From: Verrucomicrobiia bacterium | GTDB lineage: Bacteria; Verrucomicrobiota; Verrucomicrobiia; Limisphaerales; Fontisphaeraceae | Direction: 5' to 3' | Length of the DNA: 64,000 nt | NCBI GenBank assembly: GCA_026414565.1 | Contig: JAOAIT010000007.1 | Location: forward strand, 1-64,000 | Shown here: positions 1 through 9,052 of the stretch, piece after piece | Numbering within the stretch: position 1 is the stretch's first letter | Layout: each line of letters starts with the position of its first letter | Translations under genes and position numbers: made by a program | The notes under the pieces: generated by a model | What the model saw: only the letters and a program-made list of their open reading frames with translations | Told to the model about the DNA's origin: nothing | Database searches by the model: none

Positions 1-407
<407 letters not shown>

Positions 408-539
408 GCTTAATCCTTCTCAGGATGGGCGATTTTTAACTCGGCGCCCGCATCGGGCCTTGAAGCCTCAGCACCGTCTGTGTGTGGTTCTCAACGAACA
501 CCCGCCTTCCCCGGCCCGGATGATCTTTGGACAATTTTC
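408..539 (+). other. 23S-5S internal transcribed spacer
   Basis: This 132-nt spacer lies between the two rRNA genes. I see no tRNA cloverleaf and no plausible coding frame in it. It presumably holds the processing stems that release mature 23S and 5S rRNA. Confidence 0.7.
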
Positions 540-650
540 AGGTGGCCATGAAGCCACGGCCCTACCCGTTCCCATCCCGAACACGGCCGTAAAACGTGGC
601 ATTGCCGATGGTAGTGCATGTATAGCTTGCGCGAGAGTAGGTTGCCGCCT
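540..650 (+). rRNA. 5S ribosomal RNA
   Basis: The ~111-nt gene carries the conserved 5S core (cccatcccgaacacgg) and a terminal helix in which AGGTGGC at the 5' end pairs with GCCGCCT at the 3' end; this pairing fixes both boundaries. The gcgagagtaggt stretch near the 3' end is also typical of 5S rRNA. It is the last gene of the rRNA operon and is followed by a T-run and a hairpin terminator. Confidence 0.95.
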
Positions 651-662
651 GTTTTTTTTTTG

Positions 663-699
663 AAAAACCGGAAGCCCGAAAAAGCTTCCGGTTTTTTTT
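663..699 (+). terminator. Intrinsic terminator of the rRNA operon
   Basis: A stem of 12 bp (aaaaccggaagc at 664-675 pairing with gcttccggtttt at 684-695) with an 8-nt loop is followed by a T-run. It lies directly after 5S rRNA, where the operon should end. Confidence 0.9.
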
Positions 700-810
700 A
701 TGTCCACAACTCCTCCAGGTTTCTCCTCCAGTTCTTCCCGCTTGAAAGTTTCGGCCACGCCATGGCATCATCCCGATGAATTCAAAACAAAAATCCCGTC
801 CTGATTTTTC

Positions 811-2832
811 ATGAAAACACAGGCGCCCATCCCTTTCTGGAGCGGTGTGAACTTCCCGCTGCTTGCGGGGCTGGCCTGGCTCATGCCCGCGCTGGCATCC
901 ATGCACGCCGCCTCCGTGGGACTGCACGAAATGGATCTCACCACCATGACGGCCGGGTGGGGCAAGGCCCGCACCAATGCCTCCATCACCGGCAAACCCC
1001 TGACCATGGGCCGGCAAACCTTCAACCGCGGCGTGGGCACACATGCCCCGAGCGAGTTTTACGTGCGCCTGGACGGCCGGGCCACGTGGTTCTTGGCCCA
1101 GGTGGGGGTGGACGCTGCCGCGGGCAATGACCGGGCCTCCCTGGAGTTCATCGTTTATGGGGATGAAAAAGAGCTGTGGCGCAGCGGGGTTTGCCGATGG
1201 AATGAAGCGCCACGGCCCTGCCGGGTGAACCTGGCCGGCGTCAAGCTCCTGGCGCTTGAAGTAACGGATGCCGGCGATGGACGGGATTTTGATCATGCCA
1301 ACTGGGCGGAGGCGTACATCGAGTACGAAGGCGCACCCCCTCAGGCCGGTTTGCCGCCGGCGCTACCAGAAGAGCGGGTGCTGCTGACACCCCCGCCACC
1401 GGCCGCGCCACGCCTCAATGGCCCTTTGGTGTATGGGGGGCGGCCGGGCAAGCCGTTCCTGTATCGCATCCCCTGCACCGGCGAGCGTCCCATCACCTTT
1501 GCCGTGCAAAACCTCCCGGCCACGTTGCAGCTCGATGCGGCGACGGGGATTCTCCGCGGTCAAACTCCGCCTGCGGGCCGTTATACGATGACCATCACCG
1601 CGCAAAACCGGCATGGGCAGGCGCGGCGGACTTTGACGCTGATTTCCTCCAACAGCCTGCACAACCTTGCCCTGACACCGCCGATGGGGTGGAATAGCTG
1701 GTATATCCACTACCATCGCGTCAGCGAGAAAACCCTGCGGGAGGCGGCGGATCAGATGATTGCCAGCGGCATGGCCGATTTCGGCTATGAGTACGTCAAC
1801 ATTGATGACTGCTGGATGGTCAAGTTGAACTCCAACGATCCCGAAATTGGCGGTCCCGCCCGCGATGCGCAGGGGCGGCTGCTGCCCAACAAACGGTTTC
1901 CCGACATGCGCGGGATGGTGGATTACATTCACGCCAAGGGTTTGAAGGCGGGCACGTACATCTCGCCCGGCCCTTCCACCTGCGCGGGGTACGCGGGCAG
2001 CTATCAACATGAGGCCCTTGATGCGCGAACGTTTGCCGAGTGGGGGTTTGATTTTTTGAAATACGACTGGTGCTCCTACGGCCGCGTGGCCGGCGGCAAC
2101 ACGCTGGAGCACTTGAAGAAGCCTTATCAGGTCATGTGGGCCGAGCTGGAGAAACAGGAGCGCGACATCGTCTTCAACCTCTGCCAGTACGGCATGGGCG
2201 AGGTCTGGAAATGGGGCGGGGAGGTGGGACACTGCTGGCGCACGACGGGGGATTTGGGGCTGGAGCGCGGCGATGCGCTGCCCGGTTTTTATCGCATCGG
2301 CTTGAGCAACGGGCGGCATCATGAATACGCCGGGCCGGGCCGCTGGAATGATCCCGACTACATCCTGATTGGGTGGGTGGGGGATGCGCATACCACCGGG
2401 GAAGGCAAACCCACGACGCTCACGCCCAATGAACAATACTCCTACATGTCCCTGTGGTGTTTGATGGCGGCGCCGCTGATTTTCAGCGGGGACATGGCGA
2501 AGCTGGATGCCTTCACGTTGAATGTTTTGTGCAATCATGAAGTGATCGCGGTGGATCAGGATCCCCTGGGCAGACAGGCGCGCATCATTGCCCAGGACCG
2601 CCGCCGGCTGGTGATGCTCAAGGAATTGGCGGACGGCGCCCGGGCGGTCGGCTTGTTTAACTTAAGCCCTCTGCCCGCAACCATGCGCGTGACCTGGGCT
2701 GAACTTGGCTTGAGCGGGCCGTGGCGGGTGCGGGATTTGTGGCGGCAGAAAGACATGGGCCAGGCCGATCGCGCCCTGACCGCCGACATCCCCCGCCATG
2801 GCGTGATGCTGTGGCGATTGGACCGGCCGTGA
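811..2832 (+). CDS. Secreted alpha-galactosidase, GH27, with NPCBM domain
   Basis: The 673-residue protein probably removes terminal alpha-galactose from plant oligo- or polysaccharides outside the cytoplasm. It has an N-terminal hydrophobic signal segment (residues ~10-33), an NPCBM-type carbohydrate-binding module (~35-175) and an Ig/He_PIG-like linker domain (~215-290). The GH27 barrel starts at TPPMGWNSW. The expected nucleophile is D419 in KYDWC and the acid/base is D481 in RTTGDL. A C-terminal beta-sandwich follows (~575-673). The ATG at 811 is the first in frame ahead of the signal peptide. The gene stands alone and converges with the next gene. Family confidence is high; the exact substrate is inferred. 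Confidence 0.93.
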   Translation: MKTQAPIPFWSGVNFPLLAGLAWLMPALASMHAASVGLHEMDLTTMTAGWGKARTNASITGKPLTMGRQTFNRGVGTHAPSEFYVRLDGRATWFLAQVGVDAAAGNDRASLEFIVYGDEKELWRSGVCRWNEAPRPCRVNLAGVKLLALEVTDAGDGRDFDHANWAEAYIEYEGAPPQAGLPPALPEERVLLTPPPPAAPRLNGPLVYGGRPGKPFLYRIPCTGERPITFAVQNLPATLQLDAATGILRGQTPPAGRYTMTITAQNRHGQARRTLTLISSNSLHNLALTPPMGWNSWYIHYHRVSEKTLREAADQMIASGMADFGYEYVNIDDCWMVKLNSNDPEIGGPARDAQGRLLPNKRFPDMRGMVDYIHAKGLKAGTYISPGPSTCAGYAGSYQHEALDARTFAEWGFDFLKYDWCSYGRVAGGNTLEHLKKPYQVMWAELEKQERDIVFNLCQYGMGEVWKWGGEVGHCWRTTGDLGLERGDALPGFYRIGLSNGRHHEYAGPGRWNDPDYILIGWVGDAHTTGEGKPTTLTPNEQYSYMSLWCLMAAPLIFSGDMAKLDAFTLNVLCNHEVIAVDQDPLGRQARIIAQDRRRLVMLKELADGARAVGLFNLSPLPATMRVTWAELGLSGPWRVRDLWRQKDMGQADRALTADIPRHGVMLWRLDRP

Positions 2833-2872
2833 GGAACAGTGAAAGCCGGTCTCGTTCAACGCGCGCAGGCTC

Positions 2873-4804
2873 TCATTTCAGCTCGTCGAAGTATTCTTTG
2901 ACTTGTTGGCGGTAGGCGCGGGGCACGCGGTCCTGGTTGAGGGCGTTCTGGGCCTCGGCCTGGGCGGCGGCGGCGGCCTCTTCATATTCGATCTTACTGG
3001 CGCCCTTGATGCTCACTCCCTTGAGCGTGATGGAAGGCATGGGCTGGCCCGGATTGATCTTGCCCTGGATCTTGGCGGGGTCCAAGTTGGCGGGCTTTTC
3101 CACGTTTCGCTCGGTGTGCCCGCGCGGGTCTTTGTCGGGCCGCTGAATGTCGCTATTATCGGCCAGTTCTTCCTGCAACAGGTCTTTCGGATCCCAACCT
3201 TCATCGGTCCAGTCGCCCACCCCCCGGGCTGACGGCCGTCCGGCCTTGCCTGCCCTGGCCTGGTTGCCGCGACCCAGCCCCATGCACTGGCCTTGAGCAA
3301 TGGCTTCCTGGGCGCGGAGGAGCCCTTGCAGACACTCCGCCAGGGCTTCGGCGTCGTTCATTTGATTCAGCAAGTCTTCGAGTTCCTTGATGGCTTCGCC
3401 CAAACTTTGGGCGGCCTGCTCGCGCCGGCCTGACTGCAAGTGCTGCAGGGCCTGCTCCAGTTTGGCCCGCAGTTGGCCGTAATCCTGCGCTGGTTTGAGG
3501 GCCTTTTTCAAATCCTCCATCATTTTTTGGAGCTGTTCTGGCGAGGGGTTGCCGGATTGCAATTGTTGCCGCCATTGCTCGAGGGTGCGCATGGCCGCGC
3601 CCGCCTGTCCCAGTTCCAACTGCTCGGCCAGGTTTTTGCCCGTGGCCTGCTCCAAGGCCTTTTGCGCCTGCTTCAGTTTTTCGGCCAACTGTCGCAGTTG
3701 CTCCAAATCCAGCGTGGCCAGGTCCAGGTTTTTCAAGACCTGATCGGGCTTGCCCTCCGCCAGTGCCTTGAGGGCGGCGTCCAGGCCTTCGAGGTTCTGC
3801 CCCAATTGCATGGCCTCCTTTTGCAAGGCACTCAAAGCTTGGGCCAGTTGTTGCCGAGCCGCCTCCGCCTCGTCGCCCTTGGCCTGGGCGAGCTTTTCTG
3901 CGGCGGCCCGGGCTTTTTCCAGGCGCTTTTGCAGGTCCTGGAGCTTCTCGCCCTGACCGGCGGCGGCCCCGAGTTTGTTTTGCAGCTCCTCCACCTGGCG
4001 CTGCAACGCGGCGGGGTCCGCCGACTCGCGGAGACCGGTTTCTCGCGCGGCTTTTTCCAATTTTTTCAAGCCGGGATTTTTTTCCAGCTCGGAGACCTGC
4101 CTGCGCAGCTCGGCGGCCAGTTGGGCGGCCTCCGAAAGCGCCTCGTTGCGGGTGGGGGGCGCTTTGTTCCACTGGCTGCCCAGTTCGGCTACGGCTTCAA
4201 GGGCCTTTTGGGTGGGCGGCAGGGCCGGAGGCGTGGACTTCATCTGGTGTTTGGCCAACTCCATCAGGCGCCTTCCGGTTTCCGAAAGATTGTCTTTTTC
4301 AAGGGCCGCCTGTTGGCGGGCGGGCGAGCGGTACTCCGGCACAAAACCCAGGGCTGCGGCCAGGGCGAGGCTGAGCAAGGCCCAGCGGCCTTGAGCGGGC
4401 ACCTTTGGGGGCAGCAGTTGCTTCAAACGCTCGGGCGGGCATTCGGCGGCATGGCGGGCGGCGTCCGCGCAGAGCATCTCCCGCCAGGGATGTTGCTGCT
4501 TTTGCCATTCCCAAGCGGTGCTCAGGCGTTCATCCAGGTCCAGGCGGCGATCCAGCCACTGGGCCATTTCCAGTTCACCGGGGCGGCGCGCCGCCGCGGC
4601 CAGTGCTCCCGCGAGCAGACCGAGAGGCAGGGCGGCCACAGCCAGCAAGGGCACCCAGAAGGGCAGGGGGAGTAATTTCCACGCGAGCAGGCCCGCCAGA
4701 CAGAAGAAGCTGGCCGCCAGAAGGCCTTGGAAAGCGCCGCGCCACGCCTGGCGCCAGAGGCGCAGGCGGGTGGCTTCCCGCAACAGGCGCACGATAGGCT
4801 CCAT
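2873..4804 (-). CDS. Membrane-anchored coiled-coil protein (DUF4175-like)
   Basis: This 643-residue protein of unknown function has two to three N-terminal membrane segments (about residues 25-75 and ~145-165). A long Ala/Gln/Leu/Glu-rich coiled coil follows (~190-490), then a less ordered tail. The tail ends in an AYRQQVKEYFDELK-type motif seen in DUF4175 and related proteins encoded near MoxR/DUF58/VWA genes of Planctomycetes and Verrucomicrobia. No such partners are next to it here. The start is the ATG at 4804 (MEPIVRLL), which places the first membrane segment properly; an upstream start at 4852 only adds an unconvincing extension. It follows ribH on the same strand after 83 bp. The family assignment is by resemblance only. 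Confidence 0.75.
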   Translation of the reverse strand: MEPIVRLLREATRLRLWRQAWRGAFQGLLAASFFCLAGLLAWKLLPLPFWVPLLAVAALPLGLLAGALAAAARRPGELEMAQWLDRRLDLDERLSTAWEWQKQQHPWREMLCADAARHAAECPPERLKQLLPPKVPAQGRWALLSLALAAALGFVPEYRSPARQQAALEKDNLSETGRRLMELAKHQMKSTPPALPPTQKALEAVAELGSQWNKAPPTRNEALSEAAQLAAELRRQVSELEKNPGLKKLEKAARETGLRESADPAALQRQVEELQNKLGAAAGQGEKLQDLQKRLEKARAAAEKLAQAKGDEAEAARQQLAQALSALQKEAMQLGQNLEGLDAALKALAEGKPDQVLKNLDLATLDLEQLRQLAEKLKQAQKALEQATGKNLAEQLELGQAGAAMRTLEQWRQQLQSGNPSPEQLQKMMEDLKKALKPAQDYGQLRAKLEQALQHLQSGRREQAAQSLGEAIKELEDLLNQMNDAEALAECLQGLLRAQEAIAQGQCMGLGRGNQARAGKAGRPSARGVGDWTDEGWDPKDLLQEELADNSDIQRPDKDPRGHTERNVEKPANLDPAKIQGKINPGQPMPSITLKGVSIKGASKIEYEEAAAAAQAEAQNALNQDRVPRAYRQQVKEYFDELK

Positions 4805-4887
4805 CGGGCTCACAAGATTAAGATGCCGCAAAAGCGGCCCCTTGACCAGCAATTATCGAACCCGGGGAAGGCCGAGGCTCCGGGGAG

Positions 4888-5352
4888 TTACAAGCTCTGC
4901 ATCACGCGGGCCATGGCTACGGCCGTGTGGGCGGCTTCGGCCCCGCGGTTGTGTTCCGGGGAAAGACAGCGCTTGTCGGCCTGCGCGGTGTTTTCGAGCA
5001 GCAACACCTCGTGAATCACCGGCACGCCGGTTTCCACGCTGATTTCACCCAGCAGACGGCTGACGGTATCGCCGATCTGCTGGGCGTGGACGGTCTCGCC
5101 GCGCAGGATGAGGCCCAGGCAAATGATGGCGGACCAGCGGGGTTGCTGGCGGGCCAGCGCGGCCGCCACCACGGGGATCTCGAAAGCGCCCGGCACCCGC
5201 ACCAGGCGGATGCGCGCCGCGCCCGCCTCTTGCAACACGCGGCGGGCGGCGCGCAGCATGGAGTTGACGTAGCGGCCGTTGTATTCGCTGGCCACGATGG
5301 CGAAGCGTCCGCCCTGGGCGGATTTTCGAGCTGAAACAACACGTCGCAGCAT
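4888..5352 (-). CDS. ribH: 6,7-dimethyl-8-ribityllumazine synthase
   Basis: RibH condenses 5-amino-6-ribitylamino-uracil with 3,4-dihydroxy-2-butanone 4-phosphate, the penultimate step of riboflavin synthesis. The 154-residue protein shows the family signatures EYNG (N-terminal substrate loop), VPGAFEIP, the catalytic-His motif RGETVH and, near the C-terminus, NRGAEAA. Its length is normal. The ATG at 5352 (MLRRVV) is preferred; a TTG two codons upstream is also possible. It lies 17 bp after ribBA in the same direction, so the two are almost certainly one operon. The segment after RGETVH departs somewhat from the commonest GVLTxxT consensus. Confidence 0.95.
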   Translation of the reverse strand: MLRRVVSARKSAQGGRFAIVASEYNGRYVNSMLRAARRVLQEAGAARIRLVRVPGAFEIPVVAAALARQQPRWSAIICLGLILRGETVHAQQIGDTVSRLLGEISVETGVPVIHEVLLLENTAQADKRCLSPEHNRGAEAAHTAVAMARVMQSL

Positions 5353-5369
5353 AAGCAATGGGGTTGCCC

Positions 5370-6575
5370 TTAGAGCAGATGGCCCAGTTTCTCGCGTTTG
5401 GTTTTGAGGTACTTCAGGTTGTGCGGGTTGGGTTTGATGCGGATGGGCACCTGCTCAACGATTTCCAGCCCGTAGCCTTGGAGGCCCACAACTTTCTTCG
5501 GGTTGTTGGTGAGGAGGCGGATGGTTTTGATGCCCAGGTCACACAGGATTTGCGCGCCCAGGCCGTACTCGCGCAAGTCCGTGGGATAGCCCAATTTCAG
5601 GTTGGCTTCCACCGTATCGAGGCCCTGCTCCTGCAATTTGTAGGCGCGGATTTTGGCAGGCAGGCCGATGCCGCGGCCTTCCTGGCGCATGTACAGGATG
5701 ATGCCGCAGCCCTCCTCCGAAATCAGGCGCATGGCCTGATGCAGTTGCGGCCCGCAATCGCAGCGGCGCGAGCCGAAAACATCGCCGGTGAGACATTCGC
5801 TGTGCACCCGGACGAGGACATTGCGGCGGCCGGCCACCTCGCCTTTCACCAGGGCCAGATGATGCTGGCCGTCCACCCGCGAGCGGTAGAGATAAAGATC
5901 AAATTCGCCGTAGTCGGTGGGCAGCTTCACCATTTCCAGGCGCTCCACCAGCTTTTCCCGCACGCGGCGGTAATGGATCAAATCGGCGATGGAGCAAATG
6001 CGCAGTTTGTGCCGCCGGGCAAAGCGGAGCAGGCGGGGCAGGCGCATCATGGTGCCGTCATCATCCATGATTTCGCAGATGACTCCGCAGGGGCGGCAGC
6101 CGGCCAGGCGGCAGAGGTCCACCGCCGCCTCGGTGTGGCCGGCCCGCTGCAGCACTCCGCCCGGTTTGGCGCGCAAGGGGAAGATGTGGCCCGGCTGGGT
6201 CAGGTCGGAAGCGGTGGCTGTAGGATCGGCCATCACTTGAATGGTGCGGGCGCGATCGGCCGCGCTGATGCCCGTGGTGATGCCCCGGGCGGCGTCCACG
6301 CTGACCTGAAAATCCGTTTTGAAGGTGTCACGGTTCTGCACCACCATCTGCTCGATGCCGAGCTGCTTGAGCCGTTCGCTGGTGGTGGGCACGCAAATCA
6401 GGCCGCGCCCATACTTGGCCATGAAGTTAACGGCCTGGGGGGTGACCTTCTCGGCCACCATGACGAGGTCCCCCTCGTTTTCGCGGTCTTCATCATCCAC
6501 CACGATGACCATGCGGCCACGCCGGAGGTCTTCCAGCACGTCGTCAATGTCATCAAATATCCGCTTTTGTTTCAT
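5370..6575 (-). CDS. ribBA: Bifunctional DHBP synthase / GTP cyclohydrolase II
   Basis: This 401-residue fusion starts both branches of riboflavin synthesis. The N-terminal half (~1-205) is 3,4-dihydroxy-2-butanone 4-phosphate synthase, with the [10 protein letters not shown] acidic motif and the [11 protein letters not shown] motif. The C-terminal half (~210-395) is GTP cyclohydrolase II, with the zinc-binding cysteines in HSEC and RRCDCG, the RQEGRGIGL motif and LLTNNPKK. Both halves look complete and active. The ATG at 6575 is unambiguous. ribH follows after 17 bp. No FMN riboswitch consensus was found in the upstream 243 bp. Confidence 0.97.
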   Translation of the reverse strand: MKQKRIFDDIDDVLEDLRRGRMVIVVDDEDRENEGDLVMVAEKVTPQAVNFMAKYGRGLICVPTTSERLKQLGIEQMVVQNRDTFKTDFQVSVDAARGITTGISAADRARTIQVMADPTATASDLTQPGHIFPLRAKPGGVLQRAGHTEAAVDLCRLAGCRPCGVICEIMDDDGTMMRLPRLLRFARRHKLRICSIADLIHYRRVREKLVERLEMVKLPTDYGEFDLYLYRSRVDGQHHLALVKGEVAGRRNVLVRVHSECLTGDVFGSRRCDCGPQLHQAMRLISEEGCGIILYMRQEGRGIGLPAKIRAYKLQEQGLDTVEANLKLGYPTDLREYGLGAQILCDLGIKTIRLLTNNPKKVVGLQGYGLEIVEQVPIRIKPNPHNLKYLKTKREKLGHLL

Positions 6576-6579
6576 AGCC

Positions 6580-6616
6580 CGGCATTACTATACGAAGGCG
6601 GGGCAAGGGTAACAGG
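6580..6616 (-). promoter_or_regulatory. Possible ribBA promoter
   Basis: On the minus strand a good -10 hexamer TATAGT (6592-6587) lies about 11 bases from the ribBA ATG, with only a weak -35 at 17 bp spacing. If real, the mRNA would be nearly leaderless. Evidence is by eye only. Confidence 0.3.
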
Positions 6617-6684
6617 AAAAATAATGGTGACGGCATGGCGGCGATGGCCGTGGCAGCGCCCCCTTCCCCGGGGCCTGGTAGCCA

Positions 6685-6720
6685 CCACGAATAGACACGA
6701 ACCGCGACGACAAGCACGAA
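6685..6720. repeat. Short phased ACGA repeats between lspA and ribBA
   Basis: ACGA(A) occurs at 6687, 6697, 6707 and 6716, a spacing of 10, 10 and 9 bases, with a further copy at about 6752. The stretch is lower in GC than its surroundings and codes for nothing convincing. It resembles degenerate CACGAAT-type intergenic repeats that I recall from other Verrucomicrobia; that link is from memory and unchecked. Confidence 0.4.
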
Positions 6721-6818
6721 TCAACCCCCATGAGCGCCAAGGGGCGGGGCCACGAAAAGCCCAACGGGGGCCGGGTGGGAGGGGCGGTTTTGGGGCGGTT
6801 GCGCGGCTGAGATGACCG

Positions 6819-7340
6819 TCAGGCTTTCGGAGAAGTATCGGCCGGTTTGGCGGCAGATTGCCCGTTGGTTTGCAGAGAGAGGATGAAAAGGATGAGTACG
6901 CCGATGCAAATGGCGCTGTCGGCCAGGTTGAAGGCGGGGAAACCGAGCTCCTCCCCGCTGCGGCGGTAGAGATGGAAGTAAAGGAAGTCCACCACATGGC
7001 CGTGGGCGAAGCGGTCAATAATGTTGCCCACGATGCCGCCAAAGACCATGCCCATGGCATAGTCGCCCAGGCGGGTGCCGGTGTCGAAATGCCGGCGGCC
7101 CGCCAGGAGAATCAAGAGGGCGATGAGGGACACCATGGCCAGCAGGGCATTATTGTCACGAAACAAACTCCACGCCGCGCCGGTGTTGCCCCAGTGCACG
7201 AATTTGAAAAAGCCGTCCAGCACCACATATTCCTGCTGAAAGCCGAGGAATTTGAGCACGGCCAGCTTGGTCAACTGGTCCAGCGCCAGCGCAATCCCCG
7301 CCGCCAGGGCGGTGCGTCGGTTGGAGGTGTGCGTCAACAT
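6819..7340 (-). CDS. lspA: Lipoprotein signal peptidase (signal peptidase II)
   Basis: LspA is an inner-membrane aspartyl protease that removes signal peptides from diacylglyceryl-modified prolipoproteins. The 173-residue protein has the expected four membrane segments. It carries the two catalytic aspartate motifs, GNIIDRF with VVDFL and FNLADSAI, and the conserved NTGAAWSLF stretch. The start at 7340 is ATG. It lies 90 bp after the metal ABC permease on the same strand and may be co-transcribed with it. Several lipobox proteins in this window would be its substrates. Confidence 0.95.
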   Translation of the reverse strand: MLTHTSNRRTALAAGIALALDQLTKLAVLKFLGFQQEYVVLDGFFKFVHWGNTGAAWSLFRDNNALLAMVSLIALLILLAGRRHFDTGTRLGDYAMGMVFGGIVGNIIDRFAHGHVVDFLYFHLYRRSGEELGFPAFNLADSAICIGVLILFILSLQTNGQSAAKPADTSPKA

Positions 7341-7430
7341 GCCACACTCATCGGGCGTGAGATTTAACCTTTGGCCATGAAAATACCAAGAGGGATTTTG
7401 TGGGGCCCGGGGTCGAGGCCGGCCGGCGCC

Positions 7431-8258
7431 TTATGGCTGGCGTGCGCGGTACAGGGCGGCGGCGCCCACCACCCCGGCGGACAGGAGCACAATGGTGGCT
7501 CCGGTGGGCAAGTCCGTGAGGGCGGAAATAATAAAGCCCGCCAATCCACTGAAGGCGCCCAGCGCGGCGGCCACGGCCAGGGTGCGGTTGCCGCCACGCA
7601 CGAGCAGAAACGCCGCGGCAGCGGGGTTGGTCATGAGACTGAAGATCATCAGTCCGCCCACGGTTTGAAAATTAACCGTAAGCACCAACGCCACGAGCAC
7701 GAGGAAAATAGTCCAGACCAGGGTGACGTGAATGCCGGCGGCGGCGGCGTCCGTGCGGGAGAAGAGGATGGCGCGCATTTCTTTGGCGGTGAGCGCGAGA
7801 AACAAAAAGAGCAGGGCAGCCCCTCCTGCCATGAGCCAGACATCGTGCCAGCGGCAATAATTCAAGCTGCCCCAGAGCAGGGCGCGCACGTCATGGTCAC
7901 TTTTGCCGAAGACGGGAAACAGTCCCAGCCCCAGAAAAGCCAGGCCCATGGAGCCGGTGAAGAGCAGGTTCATCACGGTGTTGTTATCCGTGCGCAGTCG
8001 TTCCGGCCGGGCCAGCCCGAGTGCCAGGGCGGAGATCATTGCGCCGGCCAGCGCGGGAAGGAGCATCCACGGCCCGCTCAAGCCCGCCAGCGCGCCAAAC
8101 ACTGCGCCCGCCAAAGCCGCATGTGAGACACAGACCCCCAGAAAAGGGATGCGCATGCCGACGATATAAACCCCCAGGGCGCCACTGGAAGCCCCCGCCA
8201 AGGCCCCACCCAGCATCACCGGCGCCCACAGCCCAAGGTCTAAAATGGCCAGCATCAT
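7431..8258 (-). CDS. Metal ABC transporter permease, ABC-3 (ZnuB/TroC) family
   Basis: The 275-residue integral membrane protein has about eight hydrophobic segments and matches the ABC-3 family of zinc/manganese/iron importers (for example the GVYIVGMRIPFLGVCVSHAA region and the DLPTGATIVLLS C-terminal motif). It would form the transmembrane channel with the ATPase upstream. Its ATG (8258) overlaps the ATPase stop codon by 4 bp, which implies translational coupling. The metal cannot be read from this subunit. Confidence 0.92.
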   Translation of the reverse strand: MMLAILDLGLWAPVMLGGALAGASSGALGVYIVGMRIPFLGVCVSHAALAGAVFGALAGLSGPWMLLPALAGAMISALALGLARPERLRTDNNTVMNLLFTGSMGLAFLGLGLFPVFGKSDHDVRALLWGSLNYCRWHDVWLMAGGAALLFLFLALTAKEMRAILFSRTDAAAAGIHVTLVWTIFLVLVALVLTVNFQTVGGLMIFSLMTNPAAAAFLLVRGGNRTLAVAAALGAFSGLAGFIISALTDLPTGATIVLLSAGVVGAAALYRARQP

Positions 8259-9052
8259 GGCGTGCCTCCCGGCATGATGACGTGACGCCCCCCGCGATGC
8301 GCCACTTCCAGGTTTTGACCGTAAAGCTCGCGAAGCATGGCAGGCGTAAAGACTGCCTCCACCGGCCCATCGGCCAGCAGCCGGCCTTCGCGCAGGAGCA
8401 GGACGCGCCGGCAGGCGGGCGGCAGCACCTCCAATTCATGGCAAACCAGCAGAAAAGTGCGACCGGTTTCGGAGTGCAACTGTTGCAACAGTTGCACCCA
8501 TTGCTCGCGCCAGCCGAGGTCGAGGTGGGCGGTGGGTTCGTCCAACAAAAGAAGTTCAGGCGCCTGGGCCAGGGCGCGGGCCAGCAATACCTTGCGTTGT
8601 TCACCGCCGGATAATTCATGGAAGGCGCGGTGGGCGTGGGGTGCCAATCCCAGCCGCGTCAGCCAGTGCTCCACCTTTTGCCAGTCGTCGGGGGTGAGGC
8701 GGCGCAACAACCCGGCGGCGGCCGTGCGGCCGATGGCCGCCACTTCGCGGACGGTGAGCGGCATGTCGCCCGTAACTGGAGGCAGTTGGGGGACATAACC
8801 TATTTTTTGACGGAGTTGGGCCAGGGGGCGCCAGGGCAGGAGGTGGGGAGGAGAGCCCAGCACGTGGACCTGTCCCTGGGCCATCGGCTGCAACCCCAGG
8901 AGCACACGCAAAAAAGTGGTTTTGCCTGCGCCGTTTGGCCCCATGAGAGCCACAAATTCACCCTCGGCCACGCTCAGGCGGGGCATGTCCAACACGTTCC
9001 GGCCCCGCGTCGTCACGCGTAAATCCCGCACCTCAATCACCGGCATTTTCAT
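8255..9052 (-). CDS. Metal ABC transporter ATP-binding protein (ZnuC-like)
   Basis: The 265-residue ATPase should power the neighbouring permease. It has Walker A GPNGAGKTT, a Q-loop (YVPQ), the ABC signature LSGGEQ, Walker B LLLLDEP and the H-loop histidine in LVCHE. The start is ATG 9052 (MKMPVIEV), which overlaps the stop of the binding-protein gene by 4 bp (ATGA); an upstream frame extension to 9328 is read through the other gene and is rejected. The subfamily is that of Zn/Mn importers by context with the ABC-3 permease. Confidence 0.94.
   Translation of the reverse strand: MKMPVIEVRDLRVTTRGRNVLDMPRLSVAEGEFVALMGPNGAGKTTFLRVLLGLQPMAQGQVHVLGSPPHLLPWRPLAQLRQKIGYVPQLPPVTGDMPLTVREVAAIGRTAAAGLLRRLTPDDWQKVEHWLTRLGLAPHAHRAFHELSGGEQRKVLLARALAQAPELLLLDEPTAHLDLGWREQWVQLLQQLHSETGRTFLLVCHELEVLPPACRRVLLLREGRLLADGPVEAVFTPAMLRELYGQNLEVAHRGGRHVIMPGGTP

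Noticed and set aside
562-1296. A 244-codon frame on the minus strand across the 5S gene, terminator and alpha-galactosidase start
   Set aside because: It crosses an rRNA gene and a terminator and has low-complexity His/Gly/Ala-rich content typical of a shadow frame in GC-rich DNA.
6576-6818. FMN riboswitch upstream of ribBA
   Set aside because: The conserved RFN element sequences were not found in this gap.
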